Below are positions 50,684 through 59,741 of a DNA stretch of 64,000 nt, one piece after another (the stretch's first letter is position 1; each line of letters opens with the position of its first letter). The stretch is from contig CAADVD010000043.1 of the NCBI GenBank assembly GCA_900752435.1, forward strand, positions 25,956 to 89,955. The letters run 5' to 3'. The stretch is from Oscillospiraceae bacterium (GTDB lineage: Bacteria > Bacillota > Clostridia > Oscillospirales > Ruminococcaceae). The notes under the pieces were generated by a model that made no database searches, had not been told where the DNA came from, and saw only the letters and a list, made by a program, of their open reading frames with translations. A program made the position numbers and the translations under genes.

Positions 50684-51862
50684 ATGAAAATCAACAACCA
50701 CTACTTGGATTTACAGGACAGCTACCTGTTTTCCACCATTGCCAAAAAGGTCAACGAATACCAAGCGGCGCATCCGGAAGCCGATGTGATTCGCTTGGGT
50801 ATCGGCGACGTCACCATGCCGCTTGTTCCGGCGGTGATTGAAGCACTGCACGGTGCGGTGGACGACATGGGCAAAAAGGAAACGTTCCACGGTTACGGTC
50901 CGGAGCAGGGCTACGGCTTTTTGAAGGAAGCACTTCAGAAGTATTACCAAAGCCACGGCGTGGAGCTGGAGCAGGATGAAATCTTTGTCAGCGACGGCGC
51001 AAAGAGCGACTGCGGCAACATCCTCGATATTTTCGGGCTGGATAACGTGGTGCTCGTTCCCGATCCGGTGTATCCGGTTTATGTGGACACCAACATCATG
51101 GCGGGGCGCACCATCCGTTATATGGATGCAAACGAGAGCAACGGCTTTTTGCCGCTTCCGGACGAATCGGTTCATGCAGACATCGTGTATCTGTGTTCGC
51201 CGAACAACCCGACCGGCGCGGTTTACAACCACGAGCAGTTGAAAGCGTGGGTGGACTATGCGCTGAAGGAAAACGCTGTGATTCTGTTTGACGCGGCGTA
51301 TGAGGCGTTCACCACAGAAGGTCTGCCGAAGAGCATTTATGAGGTGGAGGGTGCGAAAAAATGCGCCATCGAGCTGTGCTCGCTGTCCAAAACAGCCGGC
51401 TTTACCGGTACGCGCTGCGGTTACACCGTTGTGCCGATGGAACTGGAACGGGAAGGCGTTAAGCTGAATAAGCTTTGGCTGAGAAGACAGACCACCAAGT
51501 TTAATGGCGTACCGTACATTGTTCAAAAAGGCGCGGCTGCGGTATTCTCCGAGGAAGGACAGAAGCAAATTAAGGAAACACTGGCTGTGTATCAGGAAAA
51601 TGCCAAAATTATTGCGGATGCCTTTACCGAAATGGGCATTTGGTTCACCGGCGGCAAGAATTCGCCGTACATCTGGATGAAATGTCCGGACGGCATGACT
51701 TCGTGGGAATATTTCGATTACTTGCTGAACGAAGCCAATGTTGTGGGTACACCCGGCTCCGGCTTCGGCAAAAACGGAGAGGGCTTCTTCCGGCTGACGG
51801 CATTCAACAACAAGGAAAATACGCTGGAGGCGGTTCGCCGCATCAAAGCGCTGAAAAAATAG
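50684..51862 (+). CDS. dapL: LL-diaminopimelate aminotransferase
   Basis: A PLP enzyme converting tetrahydrodipicolinate directly to LL-diaminopimelate, the short DapL route used by many Clostridia. 392 residues, class I/II aminotransferase fold with NNHYLDLQDSYLFSTIAKKV at the start, CSPNNPTGAVYN, and the PLP Lys in CSLSKTAGFTG. ATG 50684 has CAAAGGAG upstream. Together with dapF it points to the aminotransferase variant of lysine synthesis. Confidence 0.93.
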   Translation: MKINNHYLDLQDSYLFSTIAKKVNEYQAAHPEADVIRLGIGDVTMPLVPAVIEALHGAVDDMGKKETFHGYGPEQGYGFLKEALQKYYQSHGVELEQDEIFVSDGAKSDCGNILDIFGLDNVVLVPDPVYPVYVDTNIMAGRTIRYMDANESNGFLPLPDESVHADIVYLCSPNNPTGAVYNHEQLKAWVDYALKENAVILFDAAYEAFTTEGLPKSIYEVEGAKKCAIELCSLSKTAGFTGTRCGYTVVPMELEREGVKLNKLWLRRQTTKFNGVPYIVQKGAAAVFSEEGQKQIKETLAVYQENAKIIADAFTEMGIWFTGGKNSPYIWMKCPDGMTSWEYFDYLLNEANVVGTPGSGFGKNGEGFFRLTAFNNKENTLEAVRRIKALKK

Positions 51863-51878
51863 AAAATACTTTTCTGTC

Positions 51879-51924
51879 AATACCCGTTTTCTATGTGCTC
51901 GATATAGAAAACGGGTATTTTTTT
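51879..51924 (+). terminator. intrinsic terminator of dapL
   Basis: ATACCCGTTTTCTAT (51880-51894) pairs with ATAGAAAACGGGTAT (51904-51918), then seven T. Confidence 0.93.
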
Positions 51925-51982
51925 GTCGATTCAAATTTTTTATGAACGATTTGAATGAACTGTGAATTCTGTCTGTTACGTC

Positions 51983-52010
51983 TTGCAATTTTATGGTTTA
52001 GCGTTATACT
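51983..52010 (+). promoter_or_regulatory. promoter of the MarR-ABC exporter operon
   Basis: TTGCAA 51983-51988, a 16-nt spacer, TATACT 52005-52010. Confidence 0.7.
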
Positions 52011-52015
52011 ATTTA

Positions 52016-52041
52016 TTAGGTGACTAATATTAGTTGTCTAA
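52016..52041 (+). promoter_or_regulatory. two TTAG-N4-CTAA operator boxes
   Basis: TTAGGTGACTAA (52016-52027) and TTAGTTGTCTAA (52030-52041), 2 bp apart, just after the -10. MarR-type sites of this kind commonly precede MarR-ABC exporter operons. Confidence 0.75.
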
Positions 52042-52056
52042 TTAAATGAGAAAGGA

Positions 52057-52575
52057 ATGACAAAGTTGCAGGAACAGCAGGATGGGCAAACTTTTATCGG
52101 GCTATTTCAACAGGTGATGCGCCTACACTTTTTACGGTGGCATGCACAGTTGGAGAAAATTGGACTTTATCCCGGCCAACCACCGCTGTTGCTGGCCTTG
52201 CACGGAAGCGGTCAATTGAGCTCCAAAGAATTAGCCGATCGCCTGATGATCAAACCGGCGACGGTGACGGTGATGGTTCAGCGCATGGAACGGGCCGGAC
52301 TGGTGCAGAAAAAACGGGACACAAAGGATCTGCGCAAATCGATCATTTGTCTAACGGAAAGGGGAGAGCAGACCTATCAGGAGCTTCAGGATGTCTTTGT
52401 GCAATTGGAGACGGAGTGCATGGCCAATTTATCAGAAGAGGAACAGCAAACGCTGATTCACTTGTTTTCCATTGTGCGTCAAAACTTGTTCAACCATGTA
52501 GACGAAAAGATGGCCTGCAACCATCTTTGTCACCCTCATTTGACAGAAAAAGGAGGAACCTCAATTCATGATTAA
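52057..52575 (+). CDS. MarR family transcriptional regulator
   Basis: 172 residues (169 if TTG 52066 is the start, which sits at better distance from AAAGGA). The winged helix is SSKELADRLMIKPATVTVMVQRMERAGLVQ, with wing RDTKDLRKSIICLTERG. The C-terminal tail holds Cys/His (MACNHLCHPH), which could bind a metal or sense thiols. Its end overlaps the first ABC gene by 8 bp, and it probably represses this operon. Confidence 0.92.
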   Translation: MTKLQEQQDGQTFIGLFQQVMRLHFLRWHAQLEKIGLYPGQPPLLLALHGSGQLSSKELADRLMIKPATVTVMVQRMERAGLVQKKRDTKDLRKSIICLTERGEQTYQELQDVFVQLETECMANLSEEEQQTLIHLFSIVRQNLFNHVDEKMACNHLCHPHLTEKGGTSIHD

Positions 52576-54820
52576 ACTACTGAAACATCTCAAGCAGTTT
52601 TGGGCACTGCTGCTGGTGATATTGGGTTTTCTGATTGTTCAGGCATGGGCGGATTTGACCCTGCCGCAATACACATCCGATATCGTCAACGTCGGCATTC
52701 AGGCGGGCGGTATTGAAAACGGCGTCCCCGATGTCATTCGACAGAGCCAGATGGAGCATTTGATGCTGTTGATGTCGGACGAAGACAAACAGTTTGTGGA
52801 GGATCACTATACCCTGCTCGACCGCGATACGATGGATGCGGACGAATTGCAGGAAGCAACGGAGAAATATCCGGTGCTGACCAATGAATCCGTTTATGAA
52901 CTTAATGAAGTCGACGAGGATACCAACGATGAATTGGCGGATATCTTTGCCCAGCCGATGATGATTGCGGCGGCCATTGACACCGGTTCGGAGCAGGTTG
53001 CGGAAATGGAAACACAGCTCAAAGCCAATCTGCCGGCGGAAATGCCGACGGAGGATATGACGGTGTTCGATATTCTGGCGATGCTTCCGGAAGAACAGCT
53101 CGAACCGATGCGCGAGGAGATGGATGAACAGTTTTCCGCGATGCCGGACAGCATTTTGGAGCAGGCTTCGGTGGCGTTTGTGAAGAGCGAATACGAAGCA
53201 GTGGGACTGGATACCGACTCCATTCAGAACCGGTACATTTTGCTGACCGGTGCAAAAATGTTGTTGATTGCGCTTGTCAGCATGGCTTGCAGCATCTCGG
53301 TGGGTTACATGGCTTCTCGAGTGGCGGCGGCGCTGGGTCGAAATCTTCGTGAGAATGTCTTTGAAAAGGTGGTTTCCTTTTCCAATGCCGAGTTTGACCA
53401 CTTTTCGACAGCCAGCTTGATTACGCGAAGCACCAACGACATTCAGCAGATTCAGATGTTTGTGGTGATGCTGCTGCGCATGGTGCTCTATGCACCGATT
53501 GTGGGCATTGGCGGCGTCATCAAGGTGTTCAACACCAACAGCTCGATGTCGTGGATCATCGGCGTAGCAGTGGCGGCTATCGTCGTACTGGTGCTGGTGC
53601 TGTTTGCCACCGTGATGCCGCGCTTCAAGCTGGTGCAGAAGCTCATCGACCGGTTGAATTTGGTCACGCGTGAGATCTTGACCGGTATTATGGTCATTCG
53701 TGCGTTTGGTACGGAAAAACATGAGGAAAAGCGCTTTGATAAAGCCAACGACGATTTGACGCGCACGAACTTGTTTGTCAACCGTGTGATGACCTGCATG
53801 ATGCCGACCATGATGCTGATTATGAACGGCATTACTCTGCTCATCATGTGGAACGGTGCGTACAGCATCGACGACGGTGTGATGCAGGTGGGCGACTTAA
53901 TGGCGTTCATCCAGTATACGATGCAGATCATCATGGCCTTCTTGATGATTTCCATGGTTTCCGTGATGCTGCCTCGTGCATCGGTTTCGATGACGCGTAT
54001 CGATGAGGTGTTGGTGTCGGAATCGGTGATTATGGATCCGGAAAATCCGCAAAAATCGGTTGCTTCGGAAAAAGGTGTGGTGGAATTCCGCGACGTTTCT
54101 TTCCGTTATCCGAATGCAGAAGAGAATGTGCTGTCTCACATCAGCTTTACCGCAAAGCCGGGACAGACAACGGCGTTCATCGGAAGCACTGGTTCGGGCA
54201 AGAGTACGCTGGTCAATCTGATTCCGCGTTTTTACGATGTCACCGAAGGACAGGTGTTGGTGGATGGCGTGGATGTGCGGGATATGAGCCAGCATGAGCT
54301 GCACGATAAGCTCGGTTATGTGCCGCAAAAGGGCGTGCTGTTTTCCGGTACCATCGACTCGAACCTGCGTTACGGCAAAAAGGATGCGTCTGAGGAAACC
54401 ATTCGTCAGGCGGCAGAGATTGCACAGGCAACGGAATTCATCGATGCGAAGCCAGATGGCTACGATTCGCCGATTGCACAGGGCGGTACGAACGTTTCCG
54501 GCGGTCAGAAGCAGAGACTATCCATTGCGCGCGCCATTGCAAAAGACCCGAAAATCTATATCTTTGACGACAGCTTTTCTGCATTGGACTACAAAACCGA
54601 TTTGACCCTGCGCAATGCGCTCAAGGAGCATACCGGCGATGCAACCGTGTTGATCGTTGCACAGCGTATCAGCACCATTCTGCATGCGGATCAAATTTTG
54701 GTGCTGGACGACGGGCATGTGGTCGGCAAGGGAACGCACAGCGAGCTGATGAAGTCCTGTGAGGAATACCAGCAAATTGCGATGTCACAACTTTCAAAGG
54801 AGGAACTGGAACATGAGTAA
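52568..54820 (+). CDS. ABC exporter half-transporter, degenerate-site subunit
   Basis: 750 residues: a type IV ABC exporter with fused membrane and ATPase domains. Between helix 1 (about 10-30) and helix 2 (about 225-250) there is an unusual acidic extracytoplasmic insertion of roughly 180 residues. In the ATPase, Walker A is GSTGSGKSTL and the signature is VSGGQKQRLSIARA, but Walker B ends IFDDSFSALD, with Asp in place of the catalytic Glu. This is the pattern of one half of heterodimeric exporters. AGGAGG precedes the ATG. Confidence 0.92.
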   Translation: MIKLLKHLKQFWALLLVILGFLIVQAWADLTLPQYTSDIVNVGIQAGGIENGVPDVIRQSQMEHLMLLMSDEDKQFVEDHYTLLDRDTMDADELQEATEKYPVLTNESVYELNEVDEDTNDELADIFAQPMMIAAAIDTGSEQVAEMETQLKANLPAEMPTEDMTVFDILAMLPEEQLEPMREEMDEQFSAMPDSILEQASVAFVKSEYEAVGLDTDSIQNRYILLTGAKMLLIALVSMACSISVGYMASRVAAALGRNLRENVFEKVVSFSNAEFDHFSTASLITRSTNDIQQIQMFVVMLLRMVLYAPIVGIGGVIKVFNTNSSMSWIIGVAVAAIVVLVLVLFATVMPRFKLVQKLIDRLNLVTREILTGIMVIRAFGTEKHEEKRFDKANDDLTRTNLFVNRVMTCMMPTMMLIMNGITLLIMWNGAYSIDDGVMQVGDLMAFIQYTMQIIMAFLMISMVSVMLPRASVSMTRIDEVLVSESVIMDPENPQKSVASEKGVVEFRDVSFRYPNAEENVLSHISFTAKPGQTTAFIGSTGSGKSTLVNLIPRFYDVTEGQVLVDGVDVRDMSQHELHDKLGYVPQKGVLFSGTIDSNLRYGKKDASEETIRQAAEIAQATEFIDAKPDGYDSPIAQGGTNVSGGQKQRLSIARAIAKDPKIYIFDDSFSALDYKTDLTLRNALKEHTGDATVLIVAQRISTILHADQILVLDDGHVVGKGTHSELMKSCEEYQQIAMSQLSKEELEHE

Positions 54821-56702
54821 AGAGACTCAGTCGAGACCCCGGATGGGCGGCCCGATGGGCGGCGGTGCACCGACCGAAAAGGCAAAAAATTTCAAAGGCA
54901 CCATGAAAAATCTGGTTTCTTATTTGGCCAAATACCGCATCGGTTTTCTCTTTGTGCTGATTTTCGCCATTGGCAGTGCGGCGTTTTCCATCATTGGACC
55001 GAAGATTTTGGGCAACGCGACGACGGAAATTTTTGAAGGCTTGATGCGCAAGGTCAGCGGTACAGGCGGAGGCATTGATTTTGATAAAGTGCTTCAGATT
55101 CTGCTGTTCCTGCTGGGGCTTTATGTGGTCAGTGCGCTGTTCTCGTACATTCAGGGTATGATTACCACCACGATTTCTCAGCGCGTGTCCTACAACATGC
55201 GCAAGGAGATTTCGGAAAAAATCAATCGCATGCCGCTTCGCTATTTTGACGGGCAAACCCACGGTGAAGTGCTCTCCCGTGTGACCAACGACGTGGATAC
55301 TTTGAGCCAAAGCTTGAATCAAAGCTTGACGCAGTTGATTACATCGGTTACCACGGTAATCGGCGTGTTGATTATGATGTTTTCCATCAGTTGGCTGATG
55401 ACGGTGGTGGCGCTGTTGATTCTGCCGTTGTCGATGATTTTGGTGTCCGGCGTGGTGAAGCGTTCGCAGAAACACTTCCGTTCTCAGCAGGAGTATTTGG
55501 GCTATGTCAACGGACAGGTGGAGGAAGTGTACAGCGGTCACAACATTGTGAAGGTGTTCAACGGCGAGGAAGAGGTTATCCGCGAATTCAAGGACTGCAA
55601 CAATACGTTGTATGAATCCGCATGGAAATCCCAGTTTTTATCCGGCATGATGATGCCGATTACCAACTTTGTCGGAAACCTCGGTTATGTGGCCGTGTCC
55701 ATTCTGGGCGGTTATTTGGCGATTCGGGGCACGATTACGGTCGGTAACATTCAGTCTTTCATTCAGTATGTCCGCCAGTTCAACATGCCGCTGGGACAGC
55801 TGGCTCAGGTAGCCAATATGTTCCAGTCTACGGCGGCAGCCGCAGAGCGCGTGTTTGAATTTCTTGCCGAAGAGGAAGAAGAACAGACACCAGCTCATCA
55901 TGCAACGCTGACCGAAACCGTTGATGGCAAGAGCGTCACGCGCCTAGTACAGCCGGAGGATATGCAGGGCGAAGTGAGCTTTGAGCACGTACACTTTGGC
56001 TATAATCCCGATAAAATTATCGTGAACGACTTCAGTGCCCATGTCAAGCAGGGACAGAAGGTAGCCATTGTTGGACCGACCGGTGCGGGCAAAACGACGA
56101 TGATTAAATTGTTGATGCGTTTTTACGACGTTACAGACGGTGCGATTCTTGTGGACGGCTACAACATCAAGGATTTTACCCGCAGAGAACTGCGTGAAAT
56201 GTTCGGCATGGTGTTGCAGGACACTTGGCTGTTCAACGGCACCATCATGGAAAACATCCGTTATGGTCGTTTGGACGCCACCGATGAGGAAGTCATCGAA
56301 GCGGCGAAAGCGGCGCATGTACACCGCTTTGTCAAAACCCTGCCGGACGGCTACAATATGGTGCTGAATGAAGAGGCCAGCAACGTTTCACAGGGACAGA
56401 AACAGCTTCTCACCATTGCGCGTGCCATTTTGGCCGATCCGAAAATTCTGATTTTGGATGAAGCGACCAGCTCTGTCGATACCCGAACGGAACTGCGCAT
56501 TCAAAAGGCGATGGATAACCTGATGAAAGGGCGCACAAGCTTTGTCATTGCGCACCGATTGTCCACCATTCGCGATGCCGACTTGATTTTGTATATGCAG
56601 GACGGCGACATTGTGGAGCAGGGTACGCATGAGGAACTGTTGGAGAAGAACGGCTTTTATGCCAATTTGTACAACAGTCAGTTTGAAAGAACTTCTGCTT
56701 AA
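54813..56702 (+). CDS. ABC exporter half-transporter, catalytic-site subunit
   Basis: 629 residues, partner of the previous gene, which it overlaps by 8 bp. A Gly/Pro-rich N-terminal tail precedes six helices. Walker A GPTGAGKTTM, signature NVSQGQKQLLTIARA (non-canonical Gln), Walker B LILDEATSSVD with the catalytic Glu. Probably exports a drug or peptide as a heterodimer. ATG 54813 has AAGGAGG upstream; the longer frame start at 54759 is inside the previous gene. Confidence 0.93.
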   Translation: MSKETQSRPRMGGPMGGGAPTEKAKNFKGTMKNLVSYLAKYRIGFLFVLIFAIGSAAFSIIGPKILGNATTEIFEGLMRKVSGTGGGIDFDKVLQILLFLLGLYVVSALFSYIQGMITTTISQRVSYNMRKEISEKINRMPLRYFDGQTHGEVLSRVTNDVDTLSQSLNQSLTQLITSVTTVIGVLIMMFSISWLMTVVALLILPLSMILVSGVVKRSQKHFRSQQEYLGYVNGQVEEVYSGHNIVKVFNGEEEVIREFKDCNNTLYESAWKSQFLSGMMMPITNFVGNLGYVAVSILGGYLAIRGTITVGNIQSFIQYVRQFNMPLGQLAQVANMFQSTAAAAERVFEFLAEEEEEQTPAHHATLTETVDGKSVTRLVQPEDMQGEVSFEHVHFGYNPDKIIVNDFSAHVKQGQKVAIVGPTGAGKTTMIKLLMRFYDVTDGAILVDGYNIKDFTRRELREMFGMVLQDTWLFNGTIMENIRYGRLDATDEEVIEAAKAAHVHRFVKTLPDGYNMVLNEEASNVSQGQKQLLTIARAILADPKILILDEATSSVDTRTELRIQKAMDNLMKGRTSFVIAHRLSTIRDADLILYMQDGDIVEQGTHEELLEKNGFYANLYNSQFERTSA

Positions 56703-56717
56703 GCGGCAGTGTGAAGC

Positions 56718-56758
56718 AAAAGCCATGGGGCGGTTAAACCGTGCCATGGCTTTTTCAA
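56718..56758 (+). terminator. intrinsic terminator of the ABC exporter operon
   Basis: AAAAGCCATGG (56718-56728) pairs with CCATGGCTTTT (56744-56754), inner GGTT/AACC, then TTTTT. Confidence 0.88.
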
Positions 56759-56785
56759 ATCTTGTAAAATAGTTGTCATTTTTAC

Positions 56786-56814
56786 TTGACAGCTCAGAAA
56801 GCTTGTGCTAAAAT
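56786..56814 (+). promoter_or_regulatory. promoter of the rplU operon
   Basis: TTGACA 56786-56791, a 17-nt spacer, TAAAAT 56809-56814. Confidence 0.85.
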
Positions 56815-56819
56815 AATAA

Positions 56820-56910
56820 AGCCGCATGTGACGGGCTTTCAAGTTATGCGCTTTTTTCTGTGCATACGCCTGTGAGCACAGCGAGATTATAGAAAAGGCA
56901 GGTGCCTTCA
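56820..56910 (+). ncRNA. probable L21 leader (ribosomal protein autoregulation)
   Basis: The roughly 90-nt leader before rplU contains the usual position and the hairpin-forming AAAAGGCAGGTGCCTT just before the start codon, and TGTGCAT...TGAGCACA upstream. Firmicutes rplU genes carry a known L21 leader here. A covariance search would settle it. Confidence 0.5.
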
Positions 56911-56914
56911 GTAA

Positions 56915-57226
56915 ATGTACGCAGTAATCGAAACCGGTGGAAAACAGTATCGTGTCAACGAAGGTGACGTAATCTTTATTGAAAAGCTCGACGTGGAAGC
57001 AAATGCAACCGTGGACTTTGATAAAGTTGTCGCTGTAGCCAAAGAAGACGGACTCGTCGTTGGTACTCCTTATGTGGACGGAGCCGTTGTCAGCGCAACC
57101 GCTCTGAAAAACGGTAAGGGCAAGAAAATTACCGTTTTCACTTACAAACCGAAAAAATCTTCTTCCCGTAAAATGGGTCACAGACAGGCTTACACACAGG
57201 TAAGAATTGAATCCATCAAAGCTTAA
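56915..57226 (+). CDS. rplU: 50S ribosomal protein L21
   Basis: 103 residues, full length. MYAVIETGGKQYRV at the start and KMGHRQAYTQVRIESI at the end are diagnostic. First gene of rplU-prp-rpmA. Confidence 0.98.
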   Translation: MYAVIETGGKQYRVNEGDVIFIEKLDVEANATVDFDKVVAVAKEDGLVVGTPYVDGAVVSATALKNGKGKKITVFTYKPKKSSSRKMGHRQAYTQVRIESIKA

Positions 57227-57230
57227 ATCT

Positions 57231-57563
57231 ATGATTCAAGTGAAATTTGAAAAGTCCCATGAGGGCTTTCACAGCTTTTCCGTTTCGGGACATGCTGGAT
57301 TTGCCGATTTCGGCGAAGACATTGTGTGTGCCGGTGTATCGTCGGCGGTACAATTGACCGTCAATGCGATAACGGAAATTCTGCAATTGGATGCCGGTGT
57401 GGAGGTTGAGGAGAATTTGATTCGCCTGACCTTGCCCGAACATACGGCGAAGCCGGAGCAGCGGAGGGAAGCACAGCATTTCATCGAAGCGTTTCGTCTT
57501 CAGCTTGTACTGTTAGCAGAAGATTATCCGAACAGAATACAAATAACCGATTTGGAGGTGTAA
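57231..57563 (+). CDS. prp: ribosomal-processing cysteine protease Prp
   Basis: 110 residues, YsxB/Prp family. The catalytic His and Cys are in SGHAGFADFGEDIVCAGVSS. It removes the N-terminal extension of L27, encoded next. The ATG lies 4 bp after the rplU stop and has little ribosome-binding signal, so translational coupling is likely. An alternative frame start at 57207 overlaps rplU. Confidence 0.93.
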   Translation: MIQVKFEKSHEGFHSFSVSGHAGFADFGEDIVCAGVSSAVQLTVNAITEILQLDAGVEVEENLIRLTLPEHTAKPEQRREAQHFIEAFRLQLVLLAEDYPNRIQITDLEV

Positions 57564-57567
57564 CGGT

Positions 57568-57849
57568 ATGTTGAAAATCAGCTTGCAGTTTTTTGCTCAT
57601 AAAAAAGGAATGGGTTCTACCAAAAACGGACGTGATTCCGAATCCAAACGCTTGGGCGTAAAACGTGCGGATGGTCAGTTTGTTTTGGCTGGCAACATCC
57701 TCGTTCGTCAGCGCGGCACCCACATTCATCCGGGTGAAAACGTTGGCCGCGGTTCCGACGATACCCTGTTCGCAACAGCGGACGGTGTGGTTCGTTTTGA
57801 ACGCGTGGGACGTGACCGCAAAAAAGTGAGCGTTTACGCAAAACAATAA
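57568..57849 (+). CDS. rpmA: 50S ribosomal protein L27
   Basis: 93 residues. The N-terminal extension LKISLQFFAHKKG contains the Prp cleavage motif (cut after QFF), leaving AHKKGMGSTKNGRDS as the mature start. GGAGG 6 nt before the ATG. Confidence 0.98.
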   Translation: MLKISLQFFAHKKGMGSTKNGRDSESKRLGVKRADGQFVLAGNILVRQRGTHIHPGENVGRGSDDTLFATADGVVRFERVGRDRKKVSVYAKQ

Positions 57850-57865
57850 GTTTGCAGGAAAACCG

Positions 57866-57896
57866 GAAAGCGTGCTTCTTGGAGCACGCTTTTTTG
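57866..57896 (+). terminator. intrinsic terminator after rpmA
   Basis: AAAGCGTGCT / AGCACGCTTT stem with a 6-nt loop, followed by TTT. Confidence 0.9.
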
Positions 57897-57941
57897 TTTC
57901 TAGTATAGCCGATTTCAGCGGAAACCGGTTATACTAGAAAC
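57896..57941. repeat. 16-bp inverted repeat before obgE
   Basis: GTTTCTAGTATAGCCG (57896-57911) and CGGTTATACTAGAAAC (57926-57941) pair with one G-U. The right arm contains TATACT, a possible obgE -10, so it may be an operator or a second terminator stem. Confidence 0.6.
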
Positions 57942-58017
57942 AAAAATACCAAGGTTCGCCGACCGCACAGGTGAACCGGACGTTTTGAGTCGGGTGCGGA
58001 GAAATGGCAGGGAATCC

Positions 58018-59286
58018 ATGTTTATTGATAAGGCGAAAATCACCATCAAAGCCGGGGACGGCGGAAACGGTGCGGTTTCGTTCCATCGGGAAAAATACGT
58101 GGCCGCAGGCGGCCCGGACGGCGGCGACGGCGGAAAAGGCGGCGATGTCATTTTTGTCGCAGACGACAACATGTCCACCTTGGTGGACTTCCGCTATAAG
58201 CGAAAATATGTGGCGCAAAACGGCGAAAACGGCGGAGCAAAGCGCTGTACCGGCAAAAAAGGTGCGGATTTGGTCATCAAAGTGCCGCGCGGTACGCTGT
58301 TGATGGAACCGGAAACCGGCCGTGTTTACGCCGATATTTCCGGCAAGGAACCGGTTGTGGTGGCTCGAGGCGGCAAGGGCGGCTTAGGCAATCAGCATTT
58401 TGCGACGTCAACCCGTCAAATTCCGCGTTTTGCCAAGCCGGGCGTACCGGGTGAAAGATTTGAGCTTCAGTTGGAGCTGAAGCTGTTGGCGGACGTTGGC
58501 TTGGTTGGATTCCCCAATGTGGGAAAATCCACGCTCATCAGTGTGGTGAGCGCCGCGAAGCCGAAAATTGCCAACTACCACTTTACCACACTGAGTCCGG
58601 TGCTGGGCGTGGTCAAGGTTGGCGACGAGAAAAACTTTGTGATGGCCGACATTCCGGGACTGATTGAGGGCGCAAGCGACGGCGTTGGCTTGGGGCATGA
58701 ATTTCTGCGCCATGTGGATCGCTGCCGGCTGATTGTGCATGTGGTGGACGTGTCCGGCGTGGAGGGGCGCGACCCGATTGCGGATTTTGAAGCCATCAAT
58801 CAGGAGTTGGCGAAGTTCAGCGAAGAATTGGCCGAACGTCCGCAGATTGTGGCGGCCAACAAATGCGATATGGCCACGGAGGAGCAGGTGGCGGCATTCC
58901 GCGCTTATATTGAAGAGAAAGGCTTGGAATTTTTCCCGATTTCCGCGGCCACCACAAGCGGTACGCAGGAGCTGGTGGAAGCGGTGTCCAAGAAGCTGGA
59001 TACCCTGCCGCCGATCATCGAATATGAGCCGGATCCGATGCTGGTGAACCGTGTGCCGGAGGACGACCGCTCCTTTGACATTACCGTGGAAGACGGCATT
59101 TACTATGTGGAAGCGAAGTTCCTCGAACCCATTTTGGCAACGGCCAATATGGAGGACTACGAATCGTTGCAGTACTTCCAGCGCGTTCTGCGTCACAGCG
59201 GCATCATCGACAAGCTGGAAGCAATGGGCATCAAAGAGGGCGAGACCGTGGATATTGCGGGCTTCCAGTTTGATTATGTGTATTAA
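58018..59286 (+). CDS. obgE: GTPase Obg
   Basis: A large-ribosomal-subunit assembly/stress GTPase of 422 residues. Gly-rich Obg domain (1-157, many GGDGG and GGKGG turns), G domain (158-330; GFPNVGKSTL, DIPGLIEGAS, NKCD) and a C-terminal OCT domain (ending GFQFDYVY). ATG 58018 has CAGGGA 6 nt upstream; an upstream frame extension lacks a site. Confidence 0.96.
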   Translation: MFIDKAKITIKAGDGGNGAVSFHREKYVAAGGPDGGDGGKGGDVIFVADDNMSTLVDFRYKRKYVAQNGENGGAKRCTGKKGADLVIKVPRGTLLMEPETGRVYADISGKEPVVVARGGKGGLGNQHFATSTRQIPRFAKPGVPGERFELQLELKLLADVGLVGFPNVGKSTLISVVSAAKPKIANYHFTTLSPVLGVVKVGDEKNFVMADIPGLIEGASDGVGLGHEFLRHVDRCRLIVHVVDVSGVEGRDPIADFEAINQELAKFSEELAERPQIVAANKCDMATEEQVAAFRAYIEEKGLEFFPISAATTSGTQELVEAVSKKLDTLPPIIEYEPDPMLVNRVPEDDRSFDITVEDGIYYVEAKFLEPILATANMEDYESLQYFQRVLRHSGIIDKLEAMGIKEGETVDIAGFQFDYVY

Positions 59287-59298
59287 GAGGGAATGGGC

Positions 59299-59697
59299 AT
59301 GACCGAAGAACAAATACAGGGAATCAATCCCAAACAATACAGCCCCCTTGTACTGGCGTACATGGGGGATGTGGTCTATGAGATGATGGTGCGCGAACGC
59401 ATGGTGCGCAAGGCCAACATGCCGGTCAGCCGACTGCACCGGAGCACGGTGCGGTGGGTGTGCGCGTCTGCGCAGTCGAAAGCGGTCGAACTGATTCTGG
59501 ACTTGCTCACCGAAGAGGAAGTGGCCGTATACAAGCGCGGCCGCAATGCCAACGGCAACCATGTCCCCAAGCACGCGGACGCGCAGGAATACCGGCGTGC
59601 AACGGGTTTGGAAGCGCTGTTTGGATATCTGCATTTGCAGGGAAATCGGGCGCGCATTGAGGAATTGTTTGATACGATTTGGAATCATCTGCAATAA
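59299..59697 (+). CDS. mrnC: Mini-ribonuclease III
   Basis: 132 residues, an RNase III catalytic domain without a dsRNA-binding domain; matures 23S rRNA. Key residues are in LAYMGDVVYEMMVRE, KRGRNAN and the late ALFGYLHL. ATG 59299 sits 7 nt after AGAGGGA; ATG 59293 is possible. It lies 12 bp after obgE and probably shares its transcript. Confidence 0.93.
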   Translation: MTEEQIQGINPKQYSPLVLAYMGDVVYEMMVRERMVRKANMPVSRLHRSTVRWVCASAQSKAVELILDLLTEEEVAVYKRGRNANGNHVPKHADAQEYRRATGLEALFGYLHLQGNRARIEELFDTIWNHLQ

Positions 59698-59699
59698 CG

Positions 59700-59733
59700 A
59701 AAAGCCGTGAACAAGCGTTCACGGCTTTTTTGC
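59700..59733 (+). terminator. intrinsic terminator of obgE-mrnC
   Basis: AAAAGCCGTGAAC pairs with GTTCACGGCTTTT around AAGC, then TT. It can also serve the convergent minus-strand gene. Confidence 0.93.
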
Positions 59734-59741
59734 ATTTGGTA

